A stretch of 22,575 nt of DNA, taken from JADFQT01 sp965216025 (GTDB taxonomy: Bacteria; Chloroflexota; Dehalococcoidia; Lucifugimonadales; UBA3495). The translations under genes were made by a program, and so were the position numbers. The stretch covers positions 1-22,575 of the forward strand of contig CBDCEX010000003.1 of the NCBI GenBank assembly GCA_965216025.1. Direction: 5' to 3'. The notes beneath the pieces are model-generated. The model was given only the letters and a program-made list of their open reading frames with translations, was not told where the DNA came from and did not search any database. Below are positions 8,314-14,782 of the stretch, one piece after another. Positions within the stretch are counted from its first letter, which is position 1; every line of letters begins with the position of its first letter.

Positions 8314-8333
8314 AGGGGGTTTGTGACCCCTCT
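8312..8333 (+). terminator. Hairpin overlapping the BNR gene stop codon
   Basis: AGAGGGG at 8312-8318 pairs perfectly with CCCCTCT at 8327-8333 around an eight-base loop; the stem begins inside the TAG stop. No T-tract follows, so the role is uncertain. Confidence 0.3.
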
Positions 8334-8394
8334 CCGAGTGTGTATATAGAGGTCATTGGCCTCTTGGTTCAAGGTGTATGAACGTCCTGGGCTT

Positions 8395-8471
8395 CCTCTC
8401 CCCTTGTGGGAGAGGAGTGAGGTGAGGGGTATCACCCTCATCCCAACCTTCTCCCATCAAGGGAGAGGGGG
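8395..8471. repeat. Long imperfect inverted repeat (dispersed palindromic repeat)
   Basis: About 77 bases fold back on themselves: the left arm reads CCTCTCCCCTTGTGGGAGAG... and the complement of the right arm reads CCTCTCCCTTGATGGGAGAA..., continuing as GGAGTGAGGTGAGGGG against GGTTGGGATGAGGGTG, with a very short loop. This layout is typical of dispersed REP/MITE-like elements found in many copies in GC-rich genomes. No coding frame is conserved. A direct repeat TAACGTTCT lies just beyond (8477 and 8497). Confidence 0.7.
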
Positions 8472-8523
8472 CTCTGTAACGTTCTGCCGAAATACCTAAC
8501 GTTCTATCCCAACGCGGACAAGA

Positions 8524-8622
8524 CACCGGGCTTTTAAAACCCCCTCTTAGTCTCCCCCCTTAGTCTCCCCCCACCGGGCTTTTAAAACCCCCCCTCCCCC
8601 TTTTAGTCTCCCCCTTGCCAAG
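8524..8622. repeat. Direct-repeat array of C-rich modules
   Basis: Two modules alternate. CACCGGGCTTTTAAAAC plus a C-run occurs at 8524 and 8572, 48 bases apart, with the palindrome TTTTAAAA in the middle. TTAGTCTCCCCC occurs at 8548, 8560 and 8603. The array ends in CCCTTGCCAAGGG, a near-palindrome. With the inverted repeat at 8395 this fills the space between the BNR gene and the thi operon (8314-8665); no gene is supported there. Confidence 0.6.
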
Positions 8623-8665
8623 GGAAGTAACCTGCTATTCAGACACCCTCCTAGCACTCACCGTT

Positions 8666-8932
8666 TCACCCCGCCAACCCCCGCTTGATGTTCTCCAAAA
8701 TCCACCAGAGGCGGCTCCAAACCATCTGTCGCTCCTGGTCGGACAGGCTTCGACCCGCCTGCTGACGGCAGCCGGCAACGGCTTGGCCCGCCAGAAATCC
8801 CCAGCAGCCCGGCTCGTCGTTGATCCAGCCGACCACCTTATCCCGGTGGTCCCGGATGACCCCGGCCAAAACCGGGTCCAAGTGGTCTACATTGAGCGCA
8901 TCACCTTCAGGAAGCGTCTCACCATCGGACAC
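8666..8932 (-). CDS. Small conserved-looking protein of unknown function, last gene of the thi operon
   Basis: 88 residues, start GTG 8932, eight bases after the thiS stop codon, with a GGCGGGGG run as the likely ribosome site. I do not recognise a named family. The protein is helical and charged, with DPVLAGVIRDHRDKVVGWINDEPGCWGFLAGQAV in the middle and a Trp-rich C-terminus (MVWSRLWWILENIKRG). No membrane segment, signal peptide or metal motif is visible, though two Cys are present. Its tight spacing behind thiS suggests it is co-transcribed under the TPP riboswitch, and it could serve thiamin or sulfur-carrier biochemistry, but that is context only. Confidence 0.72.
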   Translation of the reverse strand: MSDGETLPEGDALNVDHLDPVLAGVIRDHRDKVVGWINDEPGCWGFLAGQAVAGCRQQAGRSLSDQERQMVWSRLWWILENIKRGLAG

Positions 8933-8940
8933 GGTGCATT

Positions 8941-9144
8941 CTAGCCCCCGCCCACCGGCCTGACGATCTCAAGGGTATCCCCGGTCTTCAGGGTAATGCT
9001 GGAATAGATATCCTTTTTCAGGACCTGGCCGTTGTACCCCACCGCGACAAATTTGAGGTTTACGTTGAAAGCGATGAGGTAGGCCTCCAGGGAAGTGTCT
9101 TCCTCAGCTTCTCTCGGCTTGCCGTTGACTATCAAATCAATCAT
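8941..9144 (-). CDS. thiS: Sulfur carrier protein ThiS
   Basis: 67-residue ubiquitin-like sulfur carrier. It is adenylated and thiocarboxylated at its C-terminal glycine and donates sulfur to ThiG for thiazole synthesis. Seen: the beta-grasp start MIDLIVNGKPREAEEDTSLEAYL and the ending VRPVGGG, keeping the required Gly-Gly tail with one extra Gly. ATG 9144 lies 18 bases after the thiE stop. The partners ThiF (adenylation), ThiO/ThiH (dehydroglycine source) and ThiC are not in this window. Confidence 0.93.
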   Translation of the reverse strand: MIDLIVNGKPREAEEDTSLEAYLIAFNVNLKFVAVGYNGQVLKKDIYSSITLKTGDTLEIVRPVGGG

Positions 9145-9162
9145 TTATATTTGGATTACCCC

Positions 9163-9831
9163 TTAGCCCTGAGGGGATACCGGTAGGGCCGCCAGCATAG
9201 CCTGCCTTAAACCTCGGGCTGCCTGCTCTGGGTCGGGCGCGGCCAAAATGCTGGAGATCACCGCCACTCCCTGAGCCCCCGCTTCTAGGACGGGACCCAG
9301 GTTGGCTTCGTTTATGCCGCCGATGCCCAGCAGAGGAATGCTACAGCTGGCAGCGATGCGACGAATCAGCTCGGGACCGGCGGGATCATGCCCCGGGTGG
9401 GAGGAGGTAGCGTACATGGTGCCCACCAGCAGAAAATCGGCGCCCTCGGATTCGGCCATCTTAGCTCCCTGCTCCGAGTGCACCGACCGGCCGATCAGCG
9501 CCCCGGACCCCAGGATTTTACGGGCTTCCTTCGCCGGTAGAGCTTCCTCACCCAGTTGGACTCCGTCGGCTCCCATCGCTGCGGCCACATCGACCCGCTC
9601 GTTAATCAGCAGTAATGCGGAATGGCCTATGGCAACCCTCAATTCGCTGGCAAGTTTCAGTAGCGGCCGGCCCGGCAGGTCCTTCTCCCGAAGTTGAACC
9701 AGGTTAACGCCGCCCGCCACGGCTTGCGCTACCTGGGAAACCAGCGTTTCCTCGCCTCCCAGCCGGCGGCCGGTATGACGGTCAGTAACCAGGCAGAGAC
9801 AGGGCGAGGGTAGCCCGAGCAAGGTGGCCAC
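9163..9831 (-). CDS. thiE: Thiamine-phosphate synthase
   Basis: Cytoplasmic TIM-barrel enzyme that joins HMP-pyrophosphate with thiazole phosphate to give thiamin phosphate. 222 residues from GTG 9831, normal length. Seen: LCLVTDR, VNLVQLREKDLPGRPL (pyrophosphate and Mg site), LLINERVDVAAAMGADGVQLGEEALP, IGRSVHS, ADFLLVGTMYATSSHPG, LLGIGGINEANL and GVAVISSILAAPDP, all family motifs in order. It starts five bases after the thiG stop, so translation is probably coupled. Controlled by the TPP riboswitch upstream of thiG. Confidence 0.95.
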   Translation of the reverse strand: MATLLGLPSPCLCLVTDRHTGRRLGGEETLVSQVAQAVAGGVNLVQLREKDLPGRPLLKLASELRVAIGHSALLLINERVDVAAAMGADGVQLGEEALPAKEARKILGSGALIGRSVHSEQGAKMAESEGADFLLVGTMYATSSHPGHDPAGPELIRRIAASCSIPLLGIGGINEANLGPVLEAGAQGVAVISSILAAPDPEQAARGLRQAMLAALPVSPQG

Positions 9832-9836
9832 CGGGG

Positions 9837-10628
9837 CTAGCTGCCGGCCTGCACCGGCTGGGGGACGTCTGCCGTGGGACTGCTGGCAACGGCCGCGGTT
9901 CGCACCGGAATTCGGCCCGCCATGTATGCGCCACGGCCCGCTTCCACCCCTTGCTTGAAGGCATGGGCCATCATAGCCGGATTCTCAGCCTGGGCGATAG
10001 CCGTGTTGACCAGCACGGCATCGGCTCCCAACTCCAGGGCCTTGGAGGCATCTGAAGGAACAGCCAGCCCAGCGTCTACCACCACCGGCACGTTGGCTTG
10101 CTCGATGATAATCCGTATTTCCTCCACCGTGTGGATACCCTGACCGGACCCGATGGCCGAACCCAGCGGCATCACGGTGGCGCAACCCACCTCTTCCAGA
10201 TTCTTGGCCAGCACCGGGTCGGCGTGGATGTAGGGCAGCACGATAAATCCTTCCGCGACCAGTTGCTTGGCCGTTTCCAGGGTGGCCGCCGGGTCGGGGA
10301 AGAGATACCTGGCGTCGGGAATAACTTCCAACTTCACAAAGTCGGTCTTGGCGACCTCGCGTCCCAATCGAGCGACGAAGAGGGCCTCCTCCATGGTCGC
10401 GCAGCCCGCGGTATTGGGCAGAATGTTGACCTTGGTCCAATCGATGTAATCCAGGATAGTCTTTTGGCTGGGGTCATCCAGGTCCAGCCGCCGGATGGCC
10501 ACGGTCACCATTTCCGTTCCGGAGGCCTCGATGGCCTGAACCATGTCCTCCATAGTTCGGTATCTTCCCGTACCCACAATTAGGCGGGATTTGAAAGTTT
10601 TACCGGCGATTACCAGATCGTCCGCCAT
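9837..10628 (-). CDS. thiG: Thiazole synthase ThiG
   Basis: Makes the thiazole phosphate of thiamin from 1-deoxyxylulose 5-phosphate, dehydroglycine and ThiS-thiocarboxylate. 263 residues. Seen: FKSRLIVGTGRYRTMEDM near the start, NILPNTAGCATMEEAL, the Schiff-base lysine K99 in DFVKLEVI, ADPVLAKNLEEVGCATVMPLGSAIGSGQGI, VVVDAGLAVPSDASKALELGADAVLVNTAIAQA and the family tail GRIPVRTAAVASSP. A little extra Pro/Ala-rich tail follows. ATG 10628 has a very strong GGAGGAGGAGG site. First gene of the operon, directly behind the riboswitch and terminator. Confidence 0.96.
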   Translation of the reverse strand: MADDLVIAGKTFKSRLIVGTGRYRTMEDMVQAIEASGTEMVTVAIRRLDLDDPSQKTILDYIDWTKVNILPNTAGCATMEEALFVARLGREVAKTDFVKLEVIPDARYLFPDPAATLETAKQLVAEGFIVLPYIHADPVLAKNLEEVGCATVMPLGSAIGSGQGIHTVEEIRIIIEQANVPVVVDAGLAVPSDASKALELGADAVLVNTAIAQAENPAMMAHAFKQGVEAGRGAYMAGRIPVRTAAVASSPTADVPQPVQAGS

Positions 10629-10662
10629 GGCGCCTCCTCCTCCTGGGGTAATAAAACAGGGC

Positions 10663-10704
10663 AGTAAATTAAAATAAACCGCCAGATTTGGGGCCTGGCG
10701 GTTT
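10663..10704 (-). terminator. Intrinsic terminator of the thi leader (expression platform)
   Basis: On the minus strand AAACCGCCAG (10704-10695) pairs perfectly with CTGGCGGTTT (10685-10676) around a nine-base loop, followed by an A/T-rich TTTATTTTAATTTA stretch. It lies 20 bases after the TPP aptamer and about 35 bases before the thiG ribosome site, so it should be the TPP-controlled transcription stop. The stem is symmetric and is followed by TTTTT on the plus strand, so it could also stop plus-strand transcripts. Confidence 0.85.
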
Positions 10705-10723
10705 TTCTGCCTTTCTAGCGTCT

Positions 10724-10820
10724 TGTCCCTACGCCGACATTACCCGGGTCAGGTACAGACGGTCGGCGACGATTTCTGGCCGCCCTCTCAGCCTGGCTTA
10801 CCCAAGCTCCCGCCAGAACA
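10724..10820 (-). promoter_or_regulatory. TPP riboswitch (THI element) controlling thiGES
   Basis: Read on the minus strand, all conserved blocks are present in order: GGGAGCTTGGG..., GGCTGAGA (complement of 10786-10793), GACC...ACCTGACCCGGGTAATG, then GTCGGCGTAGGGA. The closing helix P1 can form six pairs between TGTTCT (10820-10815) and GGGACA (10729-10724). TPP binding is expected to let the downstream terminator form and shut the operon down. Upstream on the minus strand TATGATAAT near 10822-10832 could be the -10 region, but no good -35 is visible. Confidence 0.95.
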
Positions 10821-10914
10821 TTATCATATTTCATTGGTCTTTTCAGCTGCCGGAAGCCTAGCACGGGCCCGACGGGAAGTCAACGAGATGCGGCCGCGAC
10901 CAAGTCCGGACCTG

Positions 10915-10949
10915 CCATAGAACCCTCCCAGCTGGGACAGAACCTATGG
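10915..10949 (-). terminator. Hairpin after the CoA-transferase B gene
   Basis: The outer arms CCATAG (10915-10920) and CTATGG (10944-10949) enclose the perfect palindrome TCCCAGCTGGGA (10926-10937). It begins six bases beyond the stop codon of the minus-strand gene. There is no T-tract, so terminator function is possible but unproven. No gene is supported between here and the riboswitch. Confidence 0.35.
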
Positions 10950-10954
10950 GAAAT

Positions 10955-11626
10955 CTAGAGCTCATATTCCTTCAGGTCTGGAGCCAGGATCAGCCGGGCC
11001 CCGGTCAGTTCCTGCACCTCCTCGGGAGTCCAGCCGGGAGCCACCTCCTTTAGCACCAGCCCCTGCTCCGTTGGCTGCATCACCGCCAGGTCGGTGACGA
11101 TCAACGAGACACAGGTTTTGCCGGTGATGGGATAGTCACATTCCTCCACAATCTTGAAGTGGTTATGCCGGTCGGTGTGCTCCATGGCAACAATCACCTG
11201 TTTGGCTCCGGCCGCCAGGTCCATGGCTCCACCGATGTTCCCCACGCCCCTTTCCGGCAGCATCCAGTTGGCCAGGTCACCCCTGGCTGAAACCTGGTGC
11301 GCCCCCAATACAGTGACATCCACGTGTCCCCCTCGGATCATGGCGAAACCCTCCACGGAGCTGAAAAAGGCCATGCCCGGCACCGGCTGCAAAAACTGGC
11401 CACCGGCGTTAATCAGGTCGATGTCCTCTTCGCCTTCATCGGCCAGGGACCCGCAATTCAGCACCCCGCTCTCGCTGTGGTAAAACACCACGCTGCCCTC
11501 GGCCACGAAGCCGGATACGAGGGTCGGAATGCCGATCCCCAGGTTAACGTAACTACCGTCGGGCAGCTCCTTGGCCACCCGCATGGCGACGACTTCCCGC
11601 TCCAAGCGTTGCTTATCCGCCAGCAT
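10955..11626 (-). CDS. 3-oxoacid CoA-transferase, subunit B (canonical copy)
   Basis: Subunit B of a family I CoA-transferase (ScoB/AtoA/CatJ type). With subunit A it moves CoA from succinyl- or acetyl-CoA to a 3-oxoacid through a glutamyl-CoA intermediate. Seen: YVNLGIGIPTLVSGFV, the catalytic glutamate E52 in YHSESGVL, MAFFSSVEGFAMIRGGHVDVTVLGAHQV, GNIGGAMDLAAGAKQVIVAMEHT, SLIVTDLAV and LKEVAPGWTPEEVQELTGA. ATG 11626 matches the usual family beginning and has GGTGG before it; ATG 11641 is also possible. It lies downstream of the B-A fusion, from which a repeat-bearing 300-base gap separates it. The natural partner is probably the A half of the fusion. Confidence 0.92.
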   Translation of the reverse strand: MLADKQRLEREVVAMRVAKELPDGSYVNLGIGIPTLVSGFVAEGSVVFYHSESGVLNCGSLADEGEEDIDLINAGGQFLQPVPGMAFFSSVEGFAMIRGGHVDVTVLGAHQVSARGDLANWMLPERGVGNIGGAMDLAAGAKQVIVAMEHTDRHNHFKIVEECDYPITGKTCVSLIVTDLAVMQPTEQGLVLKEVAPGWTPEEVQELTGARLILAPDLKEYEL

Positions 11627-11734
11627 GATCCACCGTACCATTTTTACTGAATAGGTTTACCCAGCAAATCTCATAATGCTCGCTGCCGTCAGCCGAACCT
11701 GCCGGTTAGCTTAATGTCTATCTCAACACGACCC

Positions 11735-11881
11735 TGTCATTCCGAAGGAGCGAAGCGACTGAGGAATCTAAATCTTGGGCCCTTAAAACCTTATGCGTCA
11801 GCACTGTAGCTACACCATTGCCGTTGGCGTTAGAACCATATTCCCAGGGACTTTAGACCCCTCGCTTCACTCGGGGTGACA
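11735..11881. repeat. MITE-like element with terminal inverted repeats
   Basis: The left end reads TGTCATTCCGAAGGAGCGAA and continues GCGACTGAGGAATCTAAATC; the complement of the right end reads TGTCACCCCGAGTGAAGCGA and continues GGGGTCTAAAG. About 147 bases in all, no coding capacity. The TGTCATTCCGA...GAGGAATCT sequence is of a kind dispersed in many bacterial genomes. It occupies most of the 11642-11950 gap between two CoA-transferase genes that should belong to one operon; nothing else is seen in that gap. Confidence 0.65.
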
Positions 11882-11950
11882 TTTTGAGATGATTACTTAG
11901 CCTCCCTCGTCTCTAGCTCTCTGGGCGCAGGACACCCTTGCCCAACACCA

Positions 11951-13441
11951 CTACTCATAAGCCGAAAAATCGGCGGGACGTTTTACTATCCGGCTGACGT
12001 AAATCCCTGGAGTCACGATCAACTCCGGGTCCAGGTCACCCGGCGCCACGATTTCATCCACTTCGACAATGGTGATTGCCGCCGCCGGCGCCATTACCGA
12101 GTTGAAGTTGCGAGATGTTCCCTTGTAAACCACGTTGCCCAGAGTATCCGCCTTGTATCCCCGGATCAGGCAGTAATCCGCCCGCAGGCCCTTCTCCAAC
12201 AAATATTCCTTGCCTTCGATGGTTCGGGTTTCCTTTCCTTCCGCGATCTGGGTCCCCACTCCCGTTGGCGTGTAAAAGCCGCCGATTCCGGCGCCGCCGG
12301 CTCGCAGGCGTTCGGCCAGGGTACCCTGCGGCACCAATTCCAGCTCCACCTCACCCTTACGGTAGGCCAGCTCGAAGGCGCTGGGGCGGGAGACGGAAGG
12401 AGACACCGGATAGGAGGCAATCGCCTTTCGCACCTGGTTGTTATCGATCAGAATACTGTGGTCGATGGCCTGCCGTCCGGGTGGGGTCCCAAAGTTGATC
12501 ACCCGAGCGATACCCGCGGTGTTGCTAATGATGGTCAAGTCCTTCGCTCCCTGGTCCCTCAGAGAAACTAGCAGGTAGTGAGCCATCCCTCCCGGACCGG
12601 CGAATCCATCAATCATTATGGTGGCGCCGTCGGGGATGTCCCCCACGGCCAGCGGACCGCTTTCATAGACCTTGGCCGGGACCTTGGCCGGGACATTTTC
12701 GGGAATCGGCCCGTTAATTGTATCGAAGCGCATTTCGGTGAGATGCGGGCTTACCTTCAGCGGACCGTCGGTCAGGGCAACCAGGTCATCGGCACGCCAG
12801 CCCGGAGCAACCTCGGTGAGCACCAGGCCTTCTCCGGAATCTCCGGAATCCCCGGAATCCCCGGAATCCCTCGAAACCGATATCACCGCCAGGTCGGTCA
12901 CGATAAGATCCACACAGGCCGCGCCATCAATGACTCCTCGGCACTCTCCGACGATGTTGGAGCCACCATCGGCAGCCGTATGGTGCAGCATGGCCACCAG
13001 CCTGCGGGCCCCGGCAGCCAGGTCCAACGACGCCCCGGGAGCGTGCAGCCCCGGCGTGGCAGCCGAGGTCCAGTGGGTAAAGCTGCCCCGGGAATCCACC
13101 TGTGCCGGTTGAACCACGGCGAAATCAACATGCCCGCCCCGCAACATTGCAGCGGTCTCGTCCAGGCTGCTGAGGCAGGAACCCGGGAGCAGGGATACCG
13201 GGAATCCGTCGGAGTCAAAAACCCCTGAGGAACCGGTAGCACCCCGAGTATTACCCTGAGGACTACAATGGTATCCCAGCACCCCGCTTTCCGCCAAGAA
13301 TCGGGGTCCACTATCCGGAGCCGCGACCCCACACAACCTGCTGGGCAGCCCGGTGCCCAGGGCAATGGTTTGCCCCGGCTGGAACTCCCGCAGCACTCGA
13401 AGCGCAATCTGATGGTCTTCCAATCTAGGCGACTGGGCCAT
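11951..13441 (-). CDS. Fused CoA-transferase, subunit B followed by subunit A
   Basis: 496 residues. Residues 1 to about 235 are a divergent subunit B: IALGTGLPSRLCGVAAP, catalytic E51 in FLAESGVLGYH, LRGGHVDFAVVQPAQVDSRG, SLDLAAGARRLVAMLHHT, LIVTDLAVI, LTEVAPGWRADDLVAL. Residues about 256-496 are a canonical subunit A: KVYESGPLAVGDIPDGATIMIDGF, VINFGTPPGRQ, GEVELELVPQGTLAERLRAGGAGIGGFYTP, NFNSVMAPAA, PELIVTPGIYVSRIV. Known fused enzymes such as mammalian SCOT are A then B; here the order is reversed. The join is repetitive (VPAK twice; DSG four times inside the B half). ATG 13441 has GGAG four bases before it. Neighbours are a separate A gene upstream and a separate B gene downstream. Likely role: ketoacid CoA transfer, in a complex with those neighbours. 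Confidence 0.9.
   Translation of the reverse strand: MAQSPRLEDHQIALRVLREFQPGQTIALGTGLPSRLCGVAAPDSGPRFLAESGVLGYHCSPQGNTRGATGSSGVFDSDGFPVSLLPGSCLSSLDETAAMLRGGHVDFAVVQPAQVDSRGSFTHWTSAATPGLHAPGASLDLAAGARRLVAMLHHTAADGGSNIVGECRGVIDGAACVDLIVTDLAVISVSRDSGDSGDSGDSGEGLVLTEVAPGWRADDLVALTDGPLKVSPHLTEMRFDTINGPIPENVPAKVPAKVYESGPLAVGDIPDGATIMIDGFAGPGGMAHYLLVSLRDQGAKDLTIISNTAGIARVINFGTPPGRQAIDHSILIDNNQVRKAIASYPVSPSVSRPSAFELAYRKGEVELELVPQGTLAERLRAGGAGIGGFYTPTGVGTQIAEGKETRTIEGKEYLLEKGLRADYCLIRGYKADTLGNVVYKGTSRNFNSVMAPAAAITIVEVDEIVAPGDLDPELIVTPGIYVSRIVKRPADFSAYE
12669..12692 (-). repeat. 12-bp tandem duplication in the linker of the CoA-transferase fusion
   Basis: ACCTTGGCCGGG occurs twice in tandem and encodes the duplicated VPAK (VPAKVPAKVYES) at about residues 250-257. 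It lies exactly where the start codon of a free-standing subunit A would be. In-frame, so length varies without breaking the gene. Confidence 0.75.
12834..12869 (-). repeat. Four 9-bp tandem repeats coding for (Asp-Ser-Gly)x4
   Basis: CCGGAATCC/T units repeat every nine bases (12834, 12843, 12852, 12861). On the coding strand each reads GAT TCC GGx, giving DSGDSGDSGDSG at about residues 191-202 inside the B half of the fusion, at a loop where the canonical subunit B has a short PTEQG turn. Such arrays change copy number easily. Confidence 0.8.
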
Positions 13442-13572
13442 TATGCTCCTGTTTCAATAACGCCTATCAACAACACCAGGGGGAAAACGAAGAGGAAGAG
13501 TGCATCAAATGCTCCGGCCACCCTAGCGATAGGAGGAAATGGCTGGTGGATGCAGCTCCTCCCCGTGAACAC

Positions 13573-14286
13573 TCAGGAACACTCGACCAGGCGGTTGACA
13601 AAAATCCCAGGGGTGACGAGGGCTTCCGGATCCAGCCCGCCTGGTTCATAAATACGTTCGACTTCGGCAACACCAATGCGGGCCGCCATTGCCATTACCG
13701 GACCCCAGTTGCGGCCGGACCCCTGGTAGACCAGACTTCCGTAGGTATCGGCGGCGCTGGCCTTCAAAAGAGCAAAGTCCGCCTTCAACGGCAGTTCCAA
13801 GAGGTAGGCTTTGCCATCAATCTCGCGCCGTTCCCTGCCTTCCTGGAATCTAGTACCCAGGGCGGTGGACAAAAACACCCCTCCCAGGCCGGCTCCTGCG
13901 GCCCGCAAGCGTTCCGCCAGCACCCCCTGGGGCAGAATTTCTATCTGTATCTCGCCCTGGCGCCAGCTATCTTCTATTGGCCCGCCAGAGTTGGGAGGGA
14001 AGGGCATGGGGGAGATTATCTTGCTAACCCGCCCTGCCACGACCAGCGACTCGATTGAAGAATTTCCTGAAGAATTACCGGCAGGCGAAGAATTGCTCAC
14101 GGGACCGGCGCTGGCTCCAGCGGAATAAACTAGGGTCAGCTCGCGGGCTCCACCGCTAACCAGCGCCCGCAGCAAATTCTCGGGCAATCCACCGCCAGCC
14201 GCGCCACTGACCAGGATCGTCGCACCGTCCAAAACATCGGCCAGAGCCTCTTCCGGAGATGGATATACCTTTCTTTGAACCACCAT
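13573..14286 (-). CDS. CoA-transferase subunit A, divergent copy
   Basis: About 237 residues, subunit A fold of a family I CoA-transferase. Seen: VYPSPEEALADVLDGATILVSGAAGGGLPENLL, then a low-complexity Ser/Asn insert (SNSSPAGNSSGNSS), VSKIISPMPFP, EIQIEILPQGVLAERLRAAGAGLGGVFLST, KADFALLKASAADTYGSLVYQGSGRNWGPVMAMAA and the tail PEALVTPGIFVNRLVE. It is less like typical subunit A than the A half of the neighbouring fusion. Possible starts are ATG 14289, ATG 14286 or GTG 14283; AAAGGA directly upstream favours 14286 or 14283 by spacing. First gene of the minus-strand CoA-transferase group; probable partner is the divergent B half of the fusion, 131 bases downstream. Confidence 0.87.
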   Translation of the reverse strand: MVVQRKVYPSPEEALADVLDGATILVSGAAGGGLPENLLRALVSGGARELTLVYSAGASAGPVSNSSPAGNSSGNSSIESLVVAGRVSKIISPMPFPPNSGGPIEDSWRQGEIQIEILPQGVLAERLRAAGAGLGGVFLSTALGTRFQEGRERREIDGKAYLLELPLKADFALLKASAADTYGSLVYQGSGRNWGPVMAMAARIGVAEVERIYEPGGLDPEALVTPGIFVNRLVECS

Positions 14287-14538
14287 CATTCCTTTTCAGG
14301 CCTTTGCCAGCCCTTTCCCAGGGATTCTACCAGCAATACCCAATGGGTTAAAAGGCGCCCTGGCGGACTACCTGCTGTTCGGTTAGCGGTCCAAGGGGTG
14401 ACATTCGCAGAAGTTGGCGGGCCCAAGCTCATTATTTATGCTAGCTGGTCTCAGCAAATGCCCAGCCGGCCCAAAGGCCCCATGCCCGGAAATTCGTCAT
14501 CATGGCACAAGCACCACAAAATGTCACAATACTGCCAC

Positions 14539-14553
14539 TAAAGTGCCACTTTA
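14539..14553. promoter_or_regulatory. 15-bp perfect palindrome in the divergent intergenic region
   Basis: TAAAGTG-C-CACTTTA lies in the roughly 490-base gap between the minus-strand CoA-transferase genes and the plus-strand receiver-like gene. Dyads of this size are typical operators of dimeric regulators, but no regulator gene is adjacent to assign it to. The rest of 14290-14690 is unusually AT-rich from about 14555 and shows no gene. Confidence 0.35.
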
Positions 14554-14691
14554 ACCCATAGTAACGAGTTCCCACGTTTTAATATCTCATACAACGTCTT
14601 TTTATCAATATTGGCTACTTGATATCGTTATGTTGCGTAATTGGTCTATTTACATACGAAAATATTTTACAGGCTTCGTGCCATCATTTGC

Positions 14692-14720
14692 TTGTCTGGC
14701 CCTTGGACTTTACGTATAAT
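14692..14720 (+). promoter_or_regulatory. Sigma-70-type promoter for the receiver-like gene
   Basis: TTGTCT (14692-14697) and a perfect TATAAT (14715-14720) are 17 bases apart, the ideal spacing. They lie about 60 bases before the ATG at 14783. Confidence 0.65.
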
Positions 14721-14782
14721 GCGGCCTGCAAAGAGTACGGGTGGCGGGTCTACTTTTTAGTTTAATGGACACGAGGAGCGAC

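Noticed and set aside
8524..8622. CRISPR-like array
   Set aside because: Repeats are too few and C-rich, spacers are not unique sequence of even length, and no cas gene is present.
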